This document shows, one piece after another, positions 20,404-31,935 of a stretch of DNA of 64,000 nucleotides. A program made the position numbers and the translations under genes. This DNA is from Margaritispora aquatica (Eukaryota; Ascomycota; Leotiomycetes; Helotiales; Discinellaceae): contig VJWN01000006.1 in NCBI GenBank assembly GCA_007644065.1, positions 1,674,001 through 1,738,000 on the forward strand, given 5' to 3'. Positions within the stretch are counted from its first letter, which is position 1; every line of letters starts with the position of its first letter. The notes beneath the pieces are model-generated. The model did no database searches and was not told where the DNA came from. It saw only the letters and a program-made list of their open reading frames with translations.

Positions 20404-22113
20404 ATGAAGCTCTTATACTTTATATATGCCTTGAATAACTTTATCAATGCTGTCGAAGGCGATTCAGCTACTTCCAAGGAGTGGACAGGCTGGGGCGGCA
20501 ACTACCTCAACAACAACTGGGCCATGTCGAATAACCAGATCTCATCATTCAACATCGCAACTCTCGCCCTTCATTGCAAGATCCAAGGCCACTCCGTCAG
20601 CGCGTCGCCTGTCACCAAAGGTGACATTGTCTACTACCCCACTTGGACAGGCGTCTTCGTTGCCCTCGATTACGAGAAGTGCAAAATTGTTTGGCAACTC
20701 AATGTCACAGAACTAATCCACCAGTTCGCTCCACTTTCTGCACTGCAGCTCGCGATGACAGCCACCATCTCAAGAACTAGTCCTCAGATTGATGGTGATG
20801 TTCTGTACTTTGGCACTCAATCGCATGCCTTGATTGTGGCAGTTAATCGAATTACGGGGAAAGTCTTAGCACAGAAACAACTCAATACTCACCCACTTGC
20901 CATCATCACTCAATCTCCTACATTCTACGATGACAAGCTCTTTGTCGGCACCGCTAGTTCCGAAGAAGCTGCTACTTCACGTCCAGATTACGTCTGCTGC
21001 TCGTTCATCGGGAACATGGTAGCTCTGAAGTTTGACCACCCAAGCTCCAAGTTCACCATCGTATGGGATATCCCCATGATACCTGCCACGCAAGCGAAAG
21101 CAGGTTGGTCCGGTGCTGGCGTTTGGGGAAGCCAGCCCTCGATTGATGAAAACAGAGGGCAACTCTTCATTGCGACAGGTAATTCCTACTCTATCCCACA
21201 AGTCATAATCGACTGCCAAGACGCCACCGCAAACATAACAGCCATCACGACCGGCCTCGTCGGTGACCCCTGCCTCCCAGATGACATCTGGCAGGAATCA
21301 GTCCTGGCCATCGACATCAAGCTTGGGATTGTGAACTGGGTACATCAACTCCCCGCCCTTGACGCCTGGACCCTTGCGTGCGGCATCCCCGGCGTCTTCC
21401 CTCAGGACCCAAACTCGTGTCCCCAGACCCCAGGCCCGGACAGCGACTTTGGCATGGCGCCCGCCTTCGTGCCTGGCTCCAAGGACACGCCGTTCGGCAA
21501 AGACACTGTGGTCATCGGACAGAAAAACGGGAATCTCTACGCCATTTCCGCGCAGTCGGGGCGGGTGTTTTGGTCCACGGCCACGAGTCCAGGCAGTGTG
21601 GCCGGTGGACTGAGTTGGGGCTTAGCGGTCGACGATAGGCGTGTTTACTTTACGGCTATTAATCGCTTGGGTGCGAATTGGACGCTACTTCCCGAAGGAA
21701 AAGTCGAGGTGAACAATAGTGCGCATGGTGCGGCGAGTCTGCGCGATGGAGCGGTTCTGTGGATGAGAGCTGTGCCTGGGTATGGGCAGTCGACGGGGGC
21801 GCCGACCGTAGTGGGTGATTTGGTGCTTGTTAGTCGATCTGGAGAGGGTGATGGAGTCGGTAGTGGGAATGGAACGCTCATGGCGCTGAGAAGGGAGACG
21901 GGGGTTGTGGTTGATGGTGTTGGTGGTGGGATTGGCGGGAGTGTGTCTACGTTGGGTTCAGCTTATAAGGTTGAAGGACTGCTGAAGGGTGAGGTGGCGG
22001 TTAGGGGGTCGAGGGTGATGTTTGGGACGGGGTATGGGGGACCTGTGGCGTTTGGGGCAGGTTTAGTGGGTAGTTTTTATGTTTTGCAGGTTGATGATGG
22101 TGATGTGTCTTGA
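20404..22113 (+). CDS. Secreted quinoprotein, polyvinyl-alcohol-dehydrogenase-like beta propeller
   Basis: Intron-free, 569 residues. A short signal peptide (MKLLYFIYALNNFINAVEG) is followed by repeated propeller blades. WTGWGGNYLNNNWA at the mature amino end and blade motifs such as GDIVYYPTWTGVFVALD, GDVLYFGTQSHALIVAVNRITGKV, KNGNLYAISAQSGRVFW and GNGTLMALRRETGVV follow the PQQ-enzyme repeat (xxLYALDxxTGxxxW). This fits the PVA dehydrogenase/quinoprotein alcohol dehydrogenase-like family of secreted oxidoreductases in bacteria and fungi. Seven to eight blades are expected. The last hundred residues are glycine-rich with codon use richer in G than the start. Whether it binds PQQ, which fungi are not known to make, cannot be judged by eye. 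It could act on alcohols or sugars outside the cell. Confidence 0.82.
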   Translation: MKLLYFIYALNNFINAVEGDSATSKEWTGWGGNYLNNNWAMSNNQISSFNIATLALHCKIQGHSVSASPVTKGDIVYYPTWTGVFVALDYEKCKIVWQLNVTELIHQFAPLSALQLAMTATISRTSPQIDGDVLYFGTQSHALIVAVNRITGKVLAQKQLNTHPLAIITQSPTFYDDKLFVGTASSEEAATSRPDYVCCSFIGNMVALKFDHPSSKFTIVWDIPMIPATQAKAGWSGAGVWGSQPSIDENRGQLFIATGNSYSIPQVIIDCQDATANITAITTGLVGDPCLPDDIWQESVLAIDIKLGIVNWVHQLPALDAWTLACGIPGVFPQDPNSCPQTPGPDSDFGMAPAFVPGSKDTPFGKDTVVIGQKNGNLYAISAQSGRVFWSTATSPGSVAGGLSWGLAVDDRRVYFTAINRLGANWTLLPEGKVEVNNSAHGAASLRDGAVLWMRAVPGYGQSTGAPTVVGDLVLVSRSGEGDGVGSGNGTLMALRRETGVVVDGVGGGIGGSVSTLGSAYKVEGLLKGEVAVRGSRVMFGTGYGGPVAFGAGLVGSFYVLQVDDGDVS

Positions 22114-23385
22114 TAGGATGTTGATTTTGGTGAGATATTTCAGGAGTAGGAGCCTCGGAGGTATATTTTGATGGTAAGTAAGTGATATATATTGCGTTGC
22201 TTACTTGCTTTCAAAGGATCTAAGTAGATAGTTGATATTTCACACTAGCTGCTATGTGTTTGGTGATTGTACTTGATGGTTCTGCTTTATTCTACCTTTT
22301 CCACTCGATATGTACCTGGACCTTACCAAGACATAATTTACCTTCACGTTTGGCAATGTGCGTGTGTATGAGATTTGGACATTTAACTCCATTCGCATTA
22401 TAGACGTGATTCCTGAAGACAATAAGACGAGAAACGAACTAAAGAGTTACTATATCACTGCTAACCATCAAAGATTTATAGTCGGAAGAGCTATGACTGA
22501 GTATTTAATGAGTTGCCTAAAAAGAACTGCTGAAGCAGACCAACGTAGGTAGGTCAACAGAAGTGTAGTCACAATTTGGTAGACGACTGGAATTTGAGAC
22601 CACTGGTCAAGTGAAGAACGTAAAGGATAAAAAATGCAGTCAGCAAGCATGCTTTAGACAGCTTGGTTAAAGATTTTGATCGACAGAAGTTATTTTGTAA
22701 TCGAGAATAGGAAAGCTGCAGTCTTTCATCTACAGAAAACACGACTAGAGGTTGGATTATACTCTAGCTGTTCTATCTTCCCAACTTCCAGCTTGGATTT
22801 GTTGCTATCTAAATGGTCGTATGGCTATTATAGCTATAATCTAGGTTTGTACAGTGGACTGGATCACAGTGAAGTCATAGCCGCTGATGGTGTCATTAGC
22901 TTCAAATATCAGCTGAACTTGGAAATATTTTACCATCTTTGCTTTATTAATGATGACATCAGGGACTAGATTGATTCCAATGAAGTCTATAAATGATATA
23001 TGTATAACGAAAAGAGAGGGATGAATACAAAGTAGTTGCTACGTAGTGTCCAGAAACCAAGAAATCAAGAGTATGACGATATGAACCAAAACCAAGTGGA
23101 TTCACCTAATCTGATATCAGTGATGTTGAACCAAGGTTACAAGGGCCTTTTGAATCAGTTATGGTGCTAAAGTTGAGAAGTGTTCAATTCTACCTCCTCG
23201 TCAAGAACTGCTTAGTCATTTTGAACTTCTGGCTCAGACTGTCTCATGTATCAGCTTCCAGCGCCAAGATCTCCTCCCCACCCCCGACGTCATCCTTTCT
23301 TCAACCCCATCTCCACCTCCAACCGCATTCCAACTGCATTTCCAACCAGCACCATCTCAAACTCCCTCCCAAGTCCAAAACTAAA
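22114..23385. other. AT-rich intergenic region
   Basis: No domain-bearing or spliced frame is recognised. An open frame runs from 23161 into the 2EXR gene, but the DNA just before 23386 is a Pro/His/Ser low-complexity stretch more like a leader. Confidence 0.55.
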
Positions 23386-24168
23386 ATGCAGCCCCTCTCA
23401 TTCCATTTATTCCCCCTCCTCCCCACCGAGATTCGCCTCAAAATCTGGCATCATGCCAGCTCTCACCCCCGAGTCCTCGATTTCCACGCCAAAATCCCGC
23501 GACCAGACCGGCTCGGACAGCAAGAATACCTCCGCTACCTCAAGCGCGTAGAATTCAACACGCGGTGTCTCGGCTCCGGTCAGCGTAGCGACGTGCAATG
23601 GCGGACTTCTGTACAGGCCCCCGGCGTCTTGAGTGCGTGCGTCGAGAGCAGGGAGATTGCGTTAAGTGTATACACGCTCGTGTTTGAGCTTGTGGGCGTG
23701 GGATTGTGGGGCCAGGATGTGAGGAAGAGAGGTGAGAGTGGAAGTGGGACGGTGGTGTATGTGAACCCGAGGCTGGATACTGTGTATGGCGATGTGTACT
23801 CGTCACTGCTGGTACATTATCTTGTTTCAGACCTGCAAGCTTCGGATGTGGAGGAAAATAGGGGTGCGAGGTGGCTGGCGCTGAATGAGAATTGTTTTGC
23901 TGAGAGTTTGGTGTGTAGAGCGCCAGATGGGCTGAGGGGAAGTGGATTCATGGAGAACTTGGAAGGCTTGGTGCTTGTTAAGGAAGTGAGGGATCAAGTG
24001 GGTGAGAGCGGAGATTGGATGCTTGTGGAAAGTGAGATGTCATTGGATAAGCAAATGTCGTGGATTGGGAGGAAACCTGCTGCGTTTTGGGAGACTGCTA
24101 TGCGAAATGTAGCAAAGGAGAAGAGGCCAGAGTTTAGGATTTGCGCGTTGAAGAGGCGGAGTTCTTGA
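23386..24168 (+). CDS. 2EXR-domain protein
   Basis: About 260 residues from ATG 23386 (CTAAAATGC). The frame is open further upstream to 23161, so a longer protein is possible. The amino end FHLFPLLPTEIRLKIWHHA is the 2EXR motif (F..F..LP.E+R..IW), and VLSACVESREIAL supplies the second conserved segment (..C.ESR..). These fungal proteins are abundant, of unknown function and probably F-box-like adaptors; that role is inferred. A second 2EXR gene converges on it from the right, about 190 bp away at the 3' ends. Confidence 0.8.
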   Translation: MQPLSFHLFPLLPTEIRLKIWHHASSHPRVLDFHAKIPRPDRLGQQEYLRYLKRVEFNTRCLGSGQRSDVQWRTSVQAPGVLSACVESREIALSVYTLVFELVGVGLWGQDVRKRGESGSGTVVYVNPRLDTVYGDVYSSLLVHYLVSDLQASDVEENRGARWLALNENCFAESLVCRAPDGLRGSGFMENLEGLVLVKEVRDQVGESGDWMLVESEMSLDKQMSWIGRKPAAFWETAMRNVAKEKRPEFRICALKRRSS

Positions 24169-24286
24169 CGAAATGAATCAAACAGCAGTATGCGGAGATA
24201 AGGGTATGAAGTTTCATTCCATCCTGAATTATTTGTATTATACACACTTTCTCATTTGTTATTGCCTGCTTTGCTTTAGATATTCC

Positions 24287-24340
24287 AACACTGCATCGTA
24301 TCACAACACTGCATCGTATCACAACACTGCATCGTATCAT
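24287..24340. repeat. 18-bp tandem repeat, three copies
   Basis: AACACTGCATCGTATCAC occurs at 24287-24304, 24305-24322 and 24323-24340 (the last copy ends in T). It lies in the short gap between the 3' ends of two convergent 2EXR genes. Confidence 0.95.
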
Positions 24341-24356
24341 TTCGTCGCTTATCAAA

Positions 24357-26123
24357 TCAAGCTGTGCTCCAAGATGGCGGCTTCCGGATGCTCTTTATCG
24401 TATGCTGGGTAAGAGATATCTGGTTACCCCATGCTCTCAAAGACTCGCAGGACTTTGGAAAAGCAACATCCCTAGCAACGAACTTTTCCACCCCTGATGA
24501 GGAGATTTCGAGGTGCTCAAGTACGCATCGCGCAGTTTCAACTCCTTCCATACTTCCATGAAGTGCTATGGCATAGTCTCCAGCTCCACTCCACGTCCCA
24601 GGGTAGATTGCAAGCTTGCAATAAGTCAATTCTTGCACACATAAACAATAGTATGGTTCTATATCTTCAAGTCGCATGACCAGGACTTGATGTTTCTTTG
24701 AAGATGTTGTGCGTGTGGAGAATCTCATGATCTGAAAAAATGGCATTCGCTCTCCAATCCATGCGTTGCTGCGGATCCCTGGCTGACAAATCTCACTCAT
24801 GATAGTTTGAGAGCGACATTCGATGTCAAACAATTGAGCTCGGGCATCCACGGTAGGTGGTCTATATTGACCAACGGCTTCCAGTCCAACACATTCATCA
24901 ATGACATCAGGGTGGATATCCCATGCCTCAGGTTCTGTCACCCAAAACACCATCTCCAGTCCTCGGCAGCCAGGCAGCCCGTTGCAGTTCGGAAATGGAT
25001 TGTAATACTTATCAAAATGCAGGCCAAGGTCGGCCAACGTTTTAGTATCTGTAGCATCTTGTCCATGGAGTATCTTCGCGAGGTAAGATTCAGAATATCG
25101 TATATGGCCGTAGTGTTGTTCAGGAGTCCACCAATCGTTTCCACAGCACACACCTTCGACTAAGTGTTCGTAGCACCATTCTTCTCTATCCTTAGACTTT
25201 ATCAAGATTGCAACCCGAGGAGTATCAATTCTGCGATTTGTGATACAAGATGACGAATTGGGCTGGCCAACGTCAGTCAGATTTCGAGTCTGACAAGGAC
25301 GATCTTGGATCTCTGCTCCACTTAGACAAAAGTGCAGCAAGGTTGCAACGCAAGAACTAGCACCAAAATAAATGATGTCGGATTGAGGATTGTAGTATGT
25401 GTACCCTTTATATGTATTGATTCCTAGCCCCCGTCCCATGTTTGTCATTTGGTAGAATTTTTTCCCTTCCTGGCGGCTTTCGTGACAGGTTTCAAGGATT
25501 GCTGGCGGCTGGCGCGAAAAAGCAGCCACACGGGTTCCTGTATGTATCATCGGTCGCCAATCATATGGTGTGTCTGCCCAGTCACACAACTCGTCTTCGT
25601 CCTCCCCATCATCCGTTGCAAAGCTTGCAAGCTCGATCAGTCGTGAATGATGTGCTACCTCTTTCCAGATCGCGAATCGTATTTCGTTGGGAAGTCTTGA
25701 GAAGATGGTAAACTTGACTTGTTTCTCTCGTATTGCTTGTATTCTTTCTGTGAGCTTGTCAATTCCAGCTTGGCCTATTTGCTGGAGTAAGTCATCATCA
25801 TAGACTTCTGCTGGATTTAGCTCGTCTTCGATTGTGGCGCCTCTTGCATCTGCTTTGGTAGTTCCTGAGCACATCAAGCTGAGTCGATCATCTGATTCTT
25901 CATCGTATCGAGGTTCGTTGCTTAGAGTTCCTTCTGCAGTTGTGCTCACATGCTCGAATGGTTGCATTTTCACGGGTATTGCCTGCGCCTTCTCAAGAAT
26001 CATAGATTTGAGCGTGTCTTCTTCGATGCGACACATGCTTGATGTTGTGTAAGTTGTGTCGAGACGATCATTTGAAGTGTTGATTGTGGAAAGCACCGAA
26101 ATTTTGGGCAGTTCGAGTGACAT
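24357..26123 (-). CDS. Large 2EXR-domain protein
   Basis: Single exon, 588 residues from ATG 26123. The first 145 residues are polar and acidic. FTIFSRLPNEIRFAIWKEVA then opens the 2EXR domain, and PAILETCHESRQEGKKFY supplies its second part. YKGYTYYNPQSDIIYFGASS is the third conserved block (YFNP..D.+YF). The rest is a cysteine- and tryptophan-rich carboxyl region with no domain I recognise. Unlike its 260-residue neighbour it is long, so the two are not a simple recent tandem duplicate. Cellular role unknown; it is likely cytosolic or nuclear as it has no signal peptide. Confidence 0.83.
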   Translation of the reverse strand: MSLELPKISVLSTINTSNDRLDTTYTTSSMCRIEEDTLKSMILEKAQAIPVKMQPFEHVSTTAEGTLSNEPRYDEESDDRLSLMCSGTTKADARGATIEDELNPAEVYDDDLLQQIGQAGIDKLTERIQAIREKQVKFTIFSRLPNEIRFAIWKEVAHHSRLIELASFATDDGEDEDELCDWADTPYDWRPMIHTGTRVAAFSRQPPAILETCHESRQEGKKFYQMTNMGRGLGINTYKGYTYYNPQSDIIYFGASSCVATLLHFCLSGAEIQDRPCQTRNLTDVGQPNSSSCITNRRIDTPRVAILIKSKDREEWCYEHLVEGVCCGNDWWTPEQHYGHIRYSESYLAKILHGQDATDTKTLADLGLHFDKYYNPFPNCNGLPGCRGLEMVFWVTEPEAWDIHPDVIDECVGLEAVGQYRPPTVDARAQLFDIECRSQTIMSEICQPGIRSNAWIGERMPFFQIMRFSTRTTSSKKHQVLVMRLEDIEPYYCLCVQELTYCKLAIYPGTWSGAGDYAIALHGSMEGVETARCVLEHLEISSSGVEKFVARDVAFPKSCESLRAWGNQISLTQHTIKSIRKPPSWSTA

Positions 26124-26898
26124 GGAAGCGAGGAAAGTCACATGACAACACGATACACCTTTGGTGAGATGCGCCTACCTTTCTTTACGTTAGAAAGTCT
26201 GACCGCGGATTAATGACAATGATCGCCCGTATTTGAAAACAAAGTCTAATTGTCAGGTTACTCAGATATTAATAATTTCGCATCTTAGTTACGTTCTGTG
26301 CATTTCCTCAGCATAGCGTGGCTTCTGGTTTCAATAGCATTGCTCTTTGGTCGTCACATAGCTTAGCCAAATACAAGATGTTATATCAAATATATCTTGC
26401 AAATTGACGCGGTAGATGATGCAGTAAGTAAAAAATCCACGTTCTTGTTCATCTTAGCACAAAATTGCGCACAAAGAAGGCCTTCAAGATCATACTTGCG
26501 ATACTGGCAGACTGTGGTTTTTTTGAATCTTTATTTGACAGATTTCAATCATTAGCATTTGAGTGCGGATCTTTTAGTTGATTCAGGCGATCTGCTCTAA
26601 TAGCATATGCGTACCACAATCAAACATCAGCCAGCCATAGCACATTCACGTAGTGAAGATGCATTAGCTCATCGTATGAAACTCAAAACGTCAAATAGAC
26701 GACGAAGCAATCTCTCCATTCCGAGAATCCTGCTAATATCAAACGAAAAATCAGGAAGCCGATAACATTCAGCTCAAACATACCTTCAAATACTAACATC
26801 GAATCCACTTTCAACTACAACCAACAATCCAAATAGTATATCTACTCAAGCGAAGTCCCTGCACATCATTCATCAGCTCCAAATTAAGACTTCGGAGT
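26124..26898. other. Intergenic, nothing recognised
   Basis: AT-rich sequence between the 2EXR gene start and the 3' end of the small secreted protein gene. No repeat or exon identified. Confidence 0.55.
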
Positions 26899-27472
26899 TC
26901 AGACATACCAGGTAACATAGAAAGGGTTGTCTAGATCTCCATTGTTGAGTTCATGAGCCGCCCCAACGCTCAAATCGATGTTTCCCTCAGCGTAGCCTAG
27001 ACAGGTATCGATGACACGGGCGTAGATAGTCTTATCGTTGTTGTTGTTGGTGATGCGGGCGTTACTGCCGCAGTGGTTGTTGTGTCCCCAAGCGTATCCT
27101 AGAGCGACAAGAAACTCGCTATCCTGTAGCAGTAAAAATTAACTCTCGACTTTTGGATATGAAATGAAGATGTGTGGTTGTGGTCAGGGATGTTGTCGTT
27201 GATAGAGGGACAGGGGTGGGTGGATTAGCGAGGATGGTCGTGCATGGAAAAGAAACAGTGCGGGAAATGTGAAGCTCAAGCTTCAAAGTCATAGAGAAGG
27301 TAGAAGTTGAGTTTGATATGAGTCAGAGCTTATGAGCGGAATCTACATCGCGGTATTCTCCACAAGAGCCAGCAACACCGTACTGGTTGTAGTAAGTAGC
27401 TTTGCCTTCAATGGCGGAGACGACCTTAGAGCCCATTGCTAGTATAGCAGCGACACTTGTGAGGGATTTCAT
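26899..27472 (-). CDS. Small secreted double-psi beta-barrel (RlpA/barwin-like) protein
   Basis: Two exons, 27472-27347 and 27123-26899, give 116 residues; each alone is too short to stand out. Exon 1 has a signal peptide ending near VVSA. It is followed by IEGKATYYNQYGVAGSCGEYRD, the DPBB opening (G.atyY....g.G.CG). Exon 2 starts DSEFLVALGYAWG..HCGSNARITN and continues to VIDTCLGYAEGNIDLSVGAA and FYVTWYV, the remaining strands with the conserved Cys and IDLS motif. Four cysteines are left for disulphides. The intron (223 nt) keeps phase 0 and ends CTACAG, but its donor GTAGAT is non-consensus. Proteins of this kind are secreted, expansin- or papain-inhibitor-like, and are often induced in plant infection. 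No enzymatic activity should be assumed. Confidence 0.82.
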
Positions 27473-28368
27473 GTTTGTTGTTGTTTATTGGATCGCAAAC
27501 TCTTTGCATTAAGTCGTAAAGCGGTAGTGGATATAGTAGTCAGAAGTCTAGATGCGGCCAGGTAGTTTGAAGGTGTTTGGGTGTGGGGAAAAAGATCCCT
27601 GGAGTTTTGTGAGGAGTGAGATTTATACACTAAGATTGTTTGCACTCGTTGTTTCTTTTATGTTTTTTCTACGTTTCATTTATTTTATCCAGAATAAAGC
27701 ACTATTCTCATAATCAACTCTCGACTCAAAATATGAATCAAATCAGGACATTCACAGATTTACCATCGCGTTATCACCTTGGGCTTGTTTGACGATGCAT
27801 TACCAATCAGAATCTTAAAAAGCACAATGCCTTCTTTCCAACAAGATTTGGCATATCGTACATGTTTTGTATAAGATTGTTGTTTTTGAAGCACTTAAAT
27901 CGCCGTTCTCAGGATCAACATGTTTTCTAAGCGAGATGGCAGGGAGCAACGGGTGGGTGAATATTGAAGGGGCCATAAAACTATTAACAGGACGAATGGT
28001 CACCTAGCAGATGCTACCGGTAAGGGATAGAAGATGGATGAAGTACGTCGCCTCCTAGCACGTCGCGGACTGGACTTTCTCCTGCAAGTTCCACTGCTTC
28101 TTGGTGTCTCAAAAGTGTGAATAAGACAGGTAAATCCAGCCGGCTGGCATTGCAAACGTGGATCGATTACTTTTTCGATCTATAATTGATGATTTTAGTT
28201 GGAAGTTATGTTTGAGTCAACTCCATCGCTAACCATAATTCACTTTTTAACATAACGATATATTAACAAATCATCATAATTTTCTGCTCTTCCACCTAAT
28301 ACCCCTACCCCGCTTGAGAAATCGAGTCCCATCTATCCTTTGCAACAACTACCATGCAATACGAAAGC
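27473..28368. other. Intergenic, promoter of the DPBB gene and 3' flank of the OPT gene
   Basis: AT-rich, with pyrimidine tracts just upstream of 27472. No coding exon recognised. Confidence 0.6.
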
Positions 28369-31174
28369 TCAGAAATGCCCAGGTCCTTTGCCGAAGTACT
28401 CACCAGCCTTGACTTTCAACCACGGCGTTGACTTTGAATCCGCTGTATTTCCACCAACAGTATTACCCCACCAATTAAATTCAATACCATTATAACTCAG
28501 CGCAAAGAAGATAATGATCGTTGCTAACGCAGTCCCGGTATCCATCGCCGCTTGCAGGAGATAATTATACTTCTTCCACCAAGCAAAGGCCCTCTTCCGA
28601 ATCAAATAGTTAAACAAGAACCCAAAGATGAACCATAGCGAGTACTGTGTCGTGTTCGCAGGCGGTATGTTCCCTGCCGCGTTGAAGAAGATAGGAACGT
28701 TGATGTATCGCACCCATGTGTTCGGATACCGACGATACAGCATATACACGAGGATAGTAACAACAGGGCCAATGAGGAAGAAATACATAATCCCGCTATA
28801 CACCTGCCCGGACTGAAACATGCGTGCAGGGCCGATGGAGCCCCAAATTTGAGAGGCGGAGTACGTCACTTTGGTGCCATTGCAGGTGAACCGCTGCTTG
28901 TTGCCTGGCTTGCAGAGATCGGGGATGTTGCCGATCATCCAGCGCAGCACGCCGACTTGAGTCATGGATGCCAGGACTGTGGAATAGATCTGTCCAAAAA
29001 AGAGGACTCTGGGTGGGATCTTCATATATTGGCCGAGCTTGAGATCTTGTGCAAAATCCATGCCGTGCTTGACGCTGTTGTAACCATAACATTTCACCAT
29101 CATGTTGGCAATTGGTTTGCCAGGGAAAGCATAACCGGCGATAAGCTCAGTGATAATGTTAAGGAAGCTGTCGGTTGGTTGTGAGTTGGACGTTCGGTGT
29201 GGAAATGTGGAAATGGAAAGACTTACACTCTTTGATTTGTGGTTCCCTCCAGGATCCCCTCCGGGACAATGAGGAGAACTCCCATGCCGAAGCAGATGAC
29301 GATGAAACCCCAAACTGGTAGACCAGAATCCCAGTATCTCACAGTGAAGATTCCCAAGCCAAGAACAACAAGTGTGAGAACAGCGTACCACCAATCTGGC
29401 ACTTCTTTGTAAGAACTCATCAGTCGCTTATGGATATCCTCGCCTCCATGGCGAGAGTTTCTGAACTTAGCCAAGATCTCCTTGCCATTATAAAGATATG
29501 TGTGAAAGACAATTGCTGTGACGGCTGCAAATGAGAGTGCATATGAGAGAGAATATGACATGGAGATGTACATCGGTGAGTACGCTTCGTATTTCTCAAG
29601 AACGAAGTTAAGATTCGCATCAACGACTCGGGTGATGTTGTAAGATGCGCCGGTGTTGTCGAATGTGCCTGATGACAACAGAGGAAGGCTAAGCGAGTTA
29701 GCATCTTGAGAAAACGGGAATGATAAATAAACGCACTATGCACTATGCCAAGTGTTGGTGTAATATAGAATAGGCGCAAGAAAAAGAAAGAACACAACAA
29801 CTACACCAAATGCATTACAAGTGATATAGAACGGCGTTGTGAGTGGGGATCCAGCATAATTTATCTGTGTCCAATCAAGACTTATAGGAAGCAGACCTAG
29901 ACCAGAGCTCATCTAGTTGCAAGTCAGCCTATGAGACAACAAACTAAATCTAGCTCACTCACTCCGAAAATGGTATTCACTTTCTGATTATGAGGCCAGA
30001 TCCAAGTGATGAAAGCGAAAGTGCTTAGACTGGTCCAGATGTAATCTGGAAACCAGAAAATGACAAAGGCGAAAATGGTGAAGTAGCTGAAGAAGCGATA
30101 CCGACTGATGCTCCACCCATTGGCAATCTCTTTATTCTCGGGCTCGTGCAAAGCGCGAAAGAGAACCGTGGAGGGGAGAGCGGCTGGCCAAATGAGTGCG
30201 GCGGGGTAGACAAGCCATCTACGAGCGAGACCAGCAAGACCAAATCTAAGTGTGTTAGTACAATGACCCGGATTAAATTTGAAAAAGAATTGCAAAAGGT
30301 ATTGAAAGTGCAAGTGAGAAAGCCTACCCAAGAGCTTGAGTAGTCAAGAGATACAGAAAGCAAAATCCTGCGCCGAAATCACGATTCCAGTACACAGGAC
30401 TGATAATAGCAACCATAGATCCTGCAGCATAAGCAGCACTCGCACTGACATTGACGCAAATGACAATTAACGCATGTTCCTTGATTGAGAACGGACCAGG
30501 ATTGATATCGAAGGTCAGCTTTCCCAATGGGACTCTCCAGCGCGGTAGTTTTTCCCATGTGCGACCGATTGGGAAAACGAGCAGTTGTGCCACAACGTAT
30601 CCGATGGAGAGGGAAGGCTAGGTCAAATTAGTATTATTTGATGCGTATATTTAGAGCAGGATGTTTCGAAGGGAAAAATGATGCATGTTGCTTGAGGAGG
30701 AGAAGCAAGAGAAACTCACGTATCGTAGACTGAAAAATTGGTTTGCTCCCGAAAATAGCATCACGAAGACGGTAGTGAGGATCCATGCGCGTACAGCTGT
30801 CATACGTTAGCGGACTGTAAAACAAAAAATGGAAAGTTTACAAACTGTTGCAAGGGATACTTGGATCATCAGTATTATTCACACATGAAGCAACTTCTGG
30901 AACTAAGGAATAAGGTCAGCAACATCTCAACATAAAAATGAAAGAAAGTCATACAAGGCGATTGGTCTCCATCCACATTCCACGTAAATGCTTCCACTGG
31001 AGTCAATTCCGTCTTCTCCAACCTGTAAATTAGTTTCTCATTCTCGTCAGCTTCTAGATCCGACGACGATTGCACGTCAATGATATCTTTGTCGGAGCTT
31101 CCTTTTTCAGGCGATCCTGCATGAGTGCGAACCGTGTCTTCCACAGCAATGTCATGGCTACTTGGAGAAGACAT
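28369..31174 (-). CDS. Oligopeptide transporter, OPT family
   Basis: Eight exons (31174-30955, 30902-30846, 30796-30720, 30617-30328, 30245-29963, 29912-29737, 29688-29227, 29167-28369) join with matching phases to 787 residues. The family hallmarks are both present: [12 protein letters not shown] (NPG motif) and [12 protein letters not shown] (KIPPR motif). [29 protein letters not shown] is rebuilt only after two small introns and matches the conserved pre-TM1 block, which supports the 57-nt exon 2. Roughly 12-16 hydrophobic helices follow, ending with [18 protein letters not shown] near the carboxyl end. The acidic amino tail is cytosolic. It imports tetra- to hexapeptides or glutathione-like peptides with protons at the plasma membrane. 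The start is ATG 31174 (AAGATGTCT). Confidence 0.95.
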
Positions 31175-31935
31175 CTTAACAAGCTTTTCTGTCTTGGAAG
31201 ACAAGACAAGCCAAGATGAAAAGAAGAGTCTACCAAGAATGAGAGTTGTGTGAAAGTGGGAGATGTGATAGGAAGCTGCACTTCGCTTAAGTACATCTTG
31301 AGGTTAAGGAGAAAGTGGATAGACCCCGCTTGCAAATGGCAACAAGTCCACCCAGAATGGCGATAACGATATTGTGGTGTCAGCGAAAGTAGAGTTTGGT
31401 CGAAGCTTATACATTCGCCACAAAGCAGCTTGGGTATTTGCTGGAATAGAAAGCATAGCGTGCGGACTTGTCCGAGAGACTGTGGAGTTCGGAGGAATTT
31501 GGAAAGACCGAAACCTTCACTACGCCTTTACGAGCAAGGAAAGCAAAGATCTGGTAAGTAAGATTTTTGAAAGGAATATATTGAAGCATAAAATTAACAA
31601 GGGTGTTTTGTGAAGGGCAAATATTTTGAGATGCTTGGCAGCCCACTCAACAAGAATCCGCCGTCACAGGTTCTAAGCTTCTCACACAGAACACCTCTAG
31701 ATATGTTTCTATGCGTACCAAAGATCGACAAAGAGAATTTCCATTTCGAAAAACTCCAACAAGGAGTCAGATAAAGCTTGCGCATTAGCCCCACTTGTGG
31801 ATTCTGAGCTCTAGCACGTGCTCACCCCACTTGTTGATGCGAGCTCAAAAGCTAAATAGATATCCGGTGGAAACTCAAATACTAAATTAACAACCTCCGA
31901 AGCCTGTCATTGGGAATTCTCGAACAGATTGAATA
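31175..31935. other. Divergent intergenic region
   Basis: Promoters of the OPT gene (leftward) and of the esterase gene (rightward). A CACGTG lies near 31814. No exon recognised. Confidence 0.6.
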
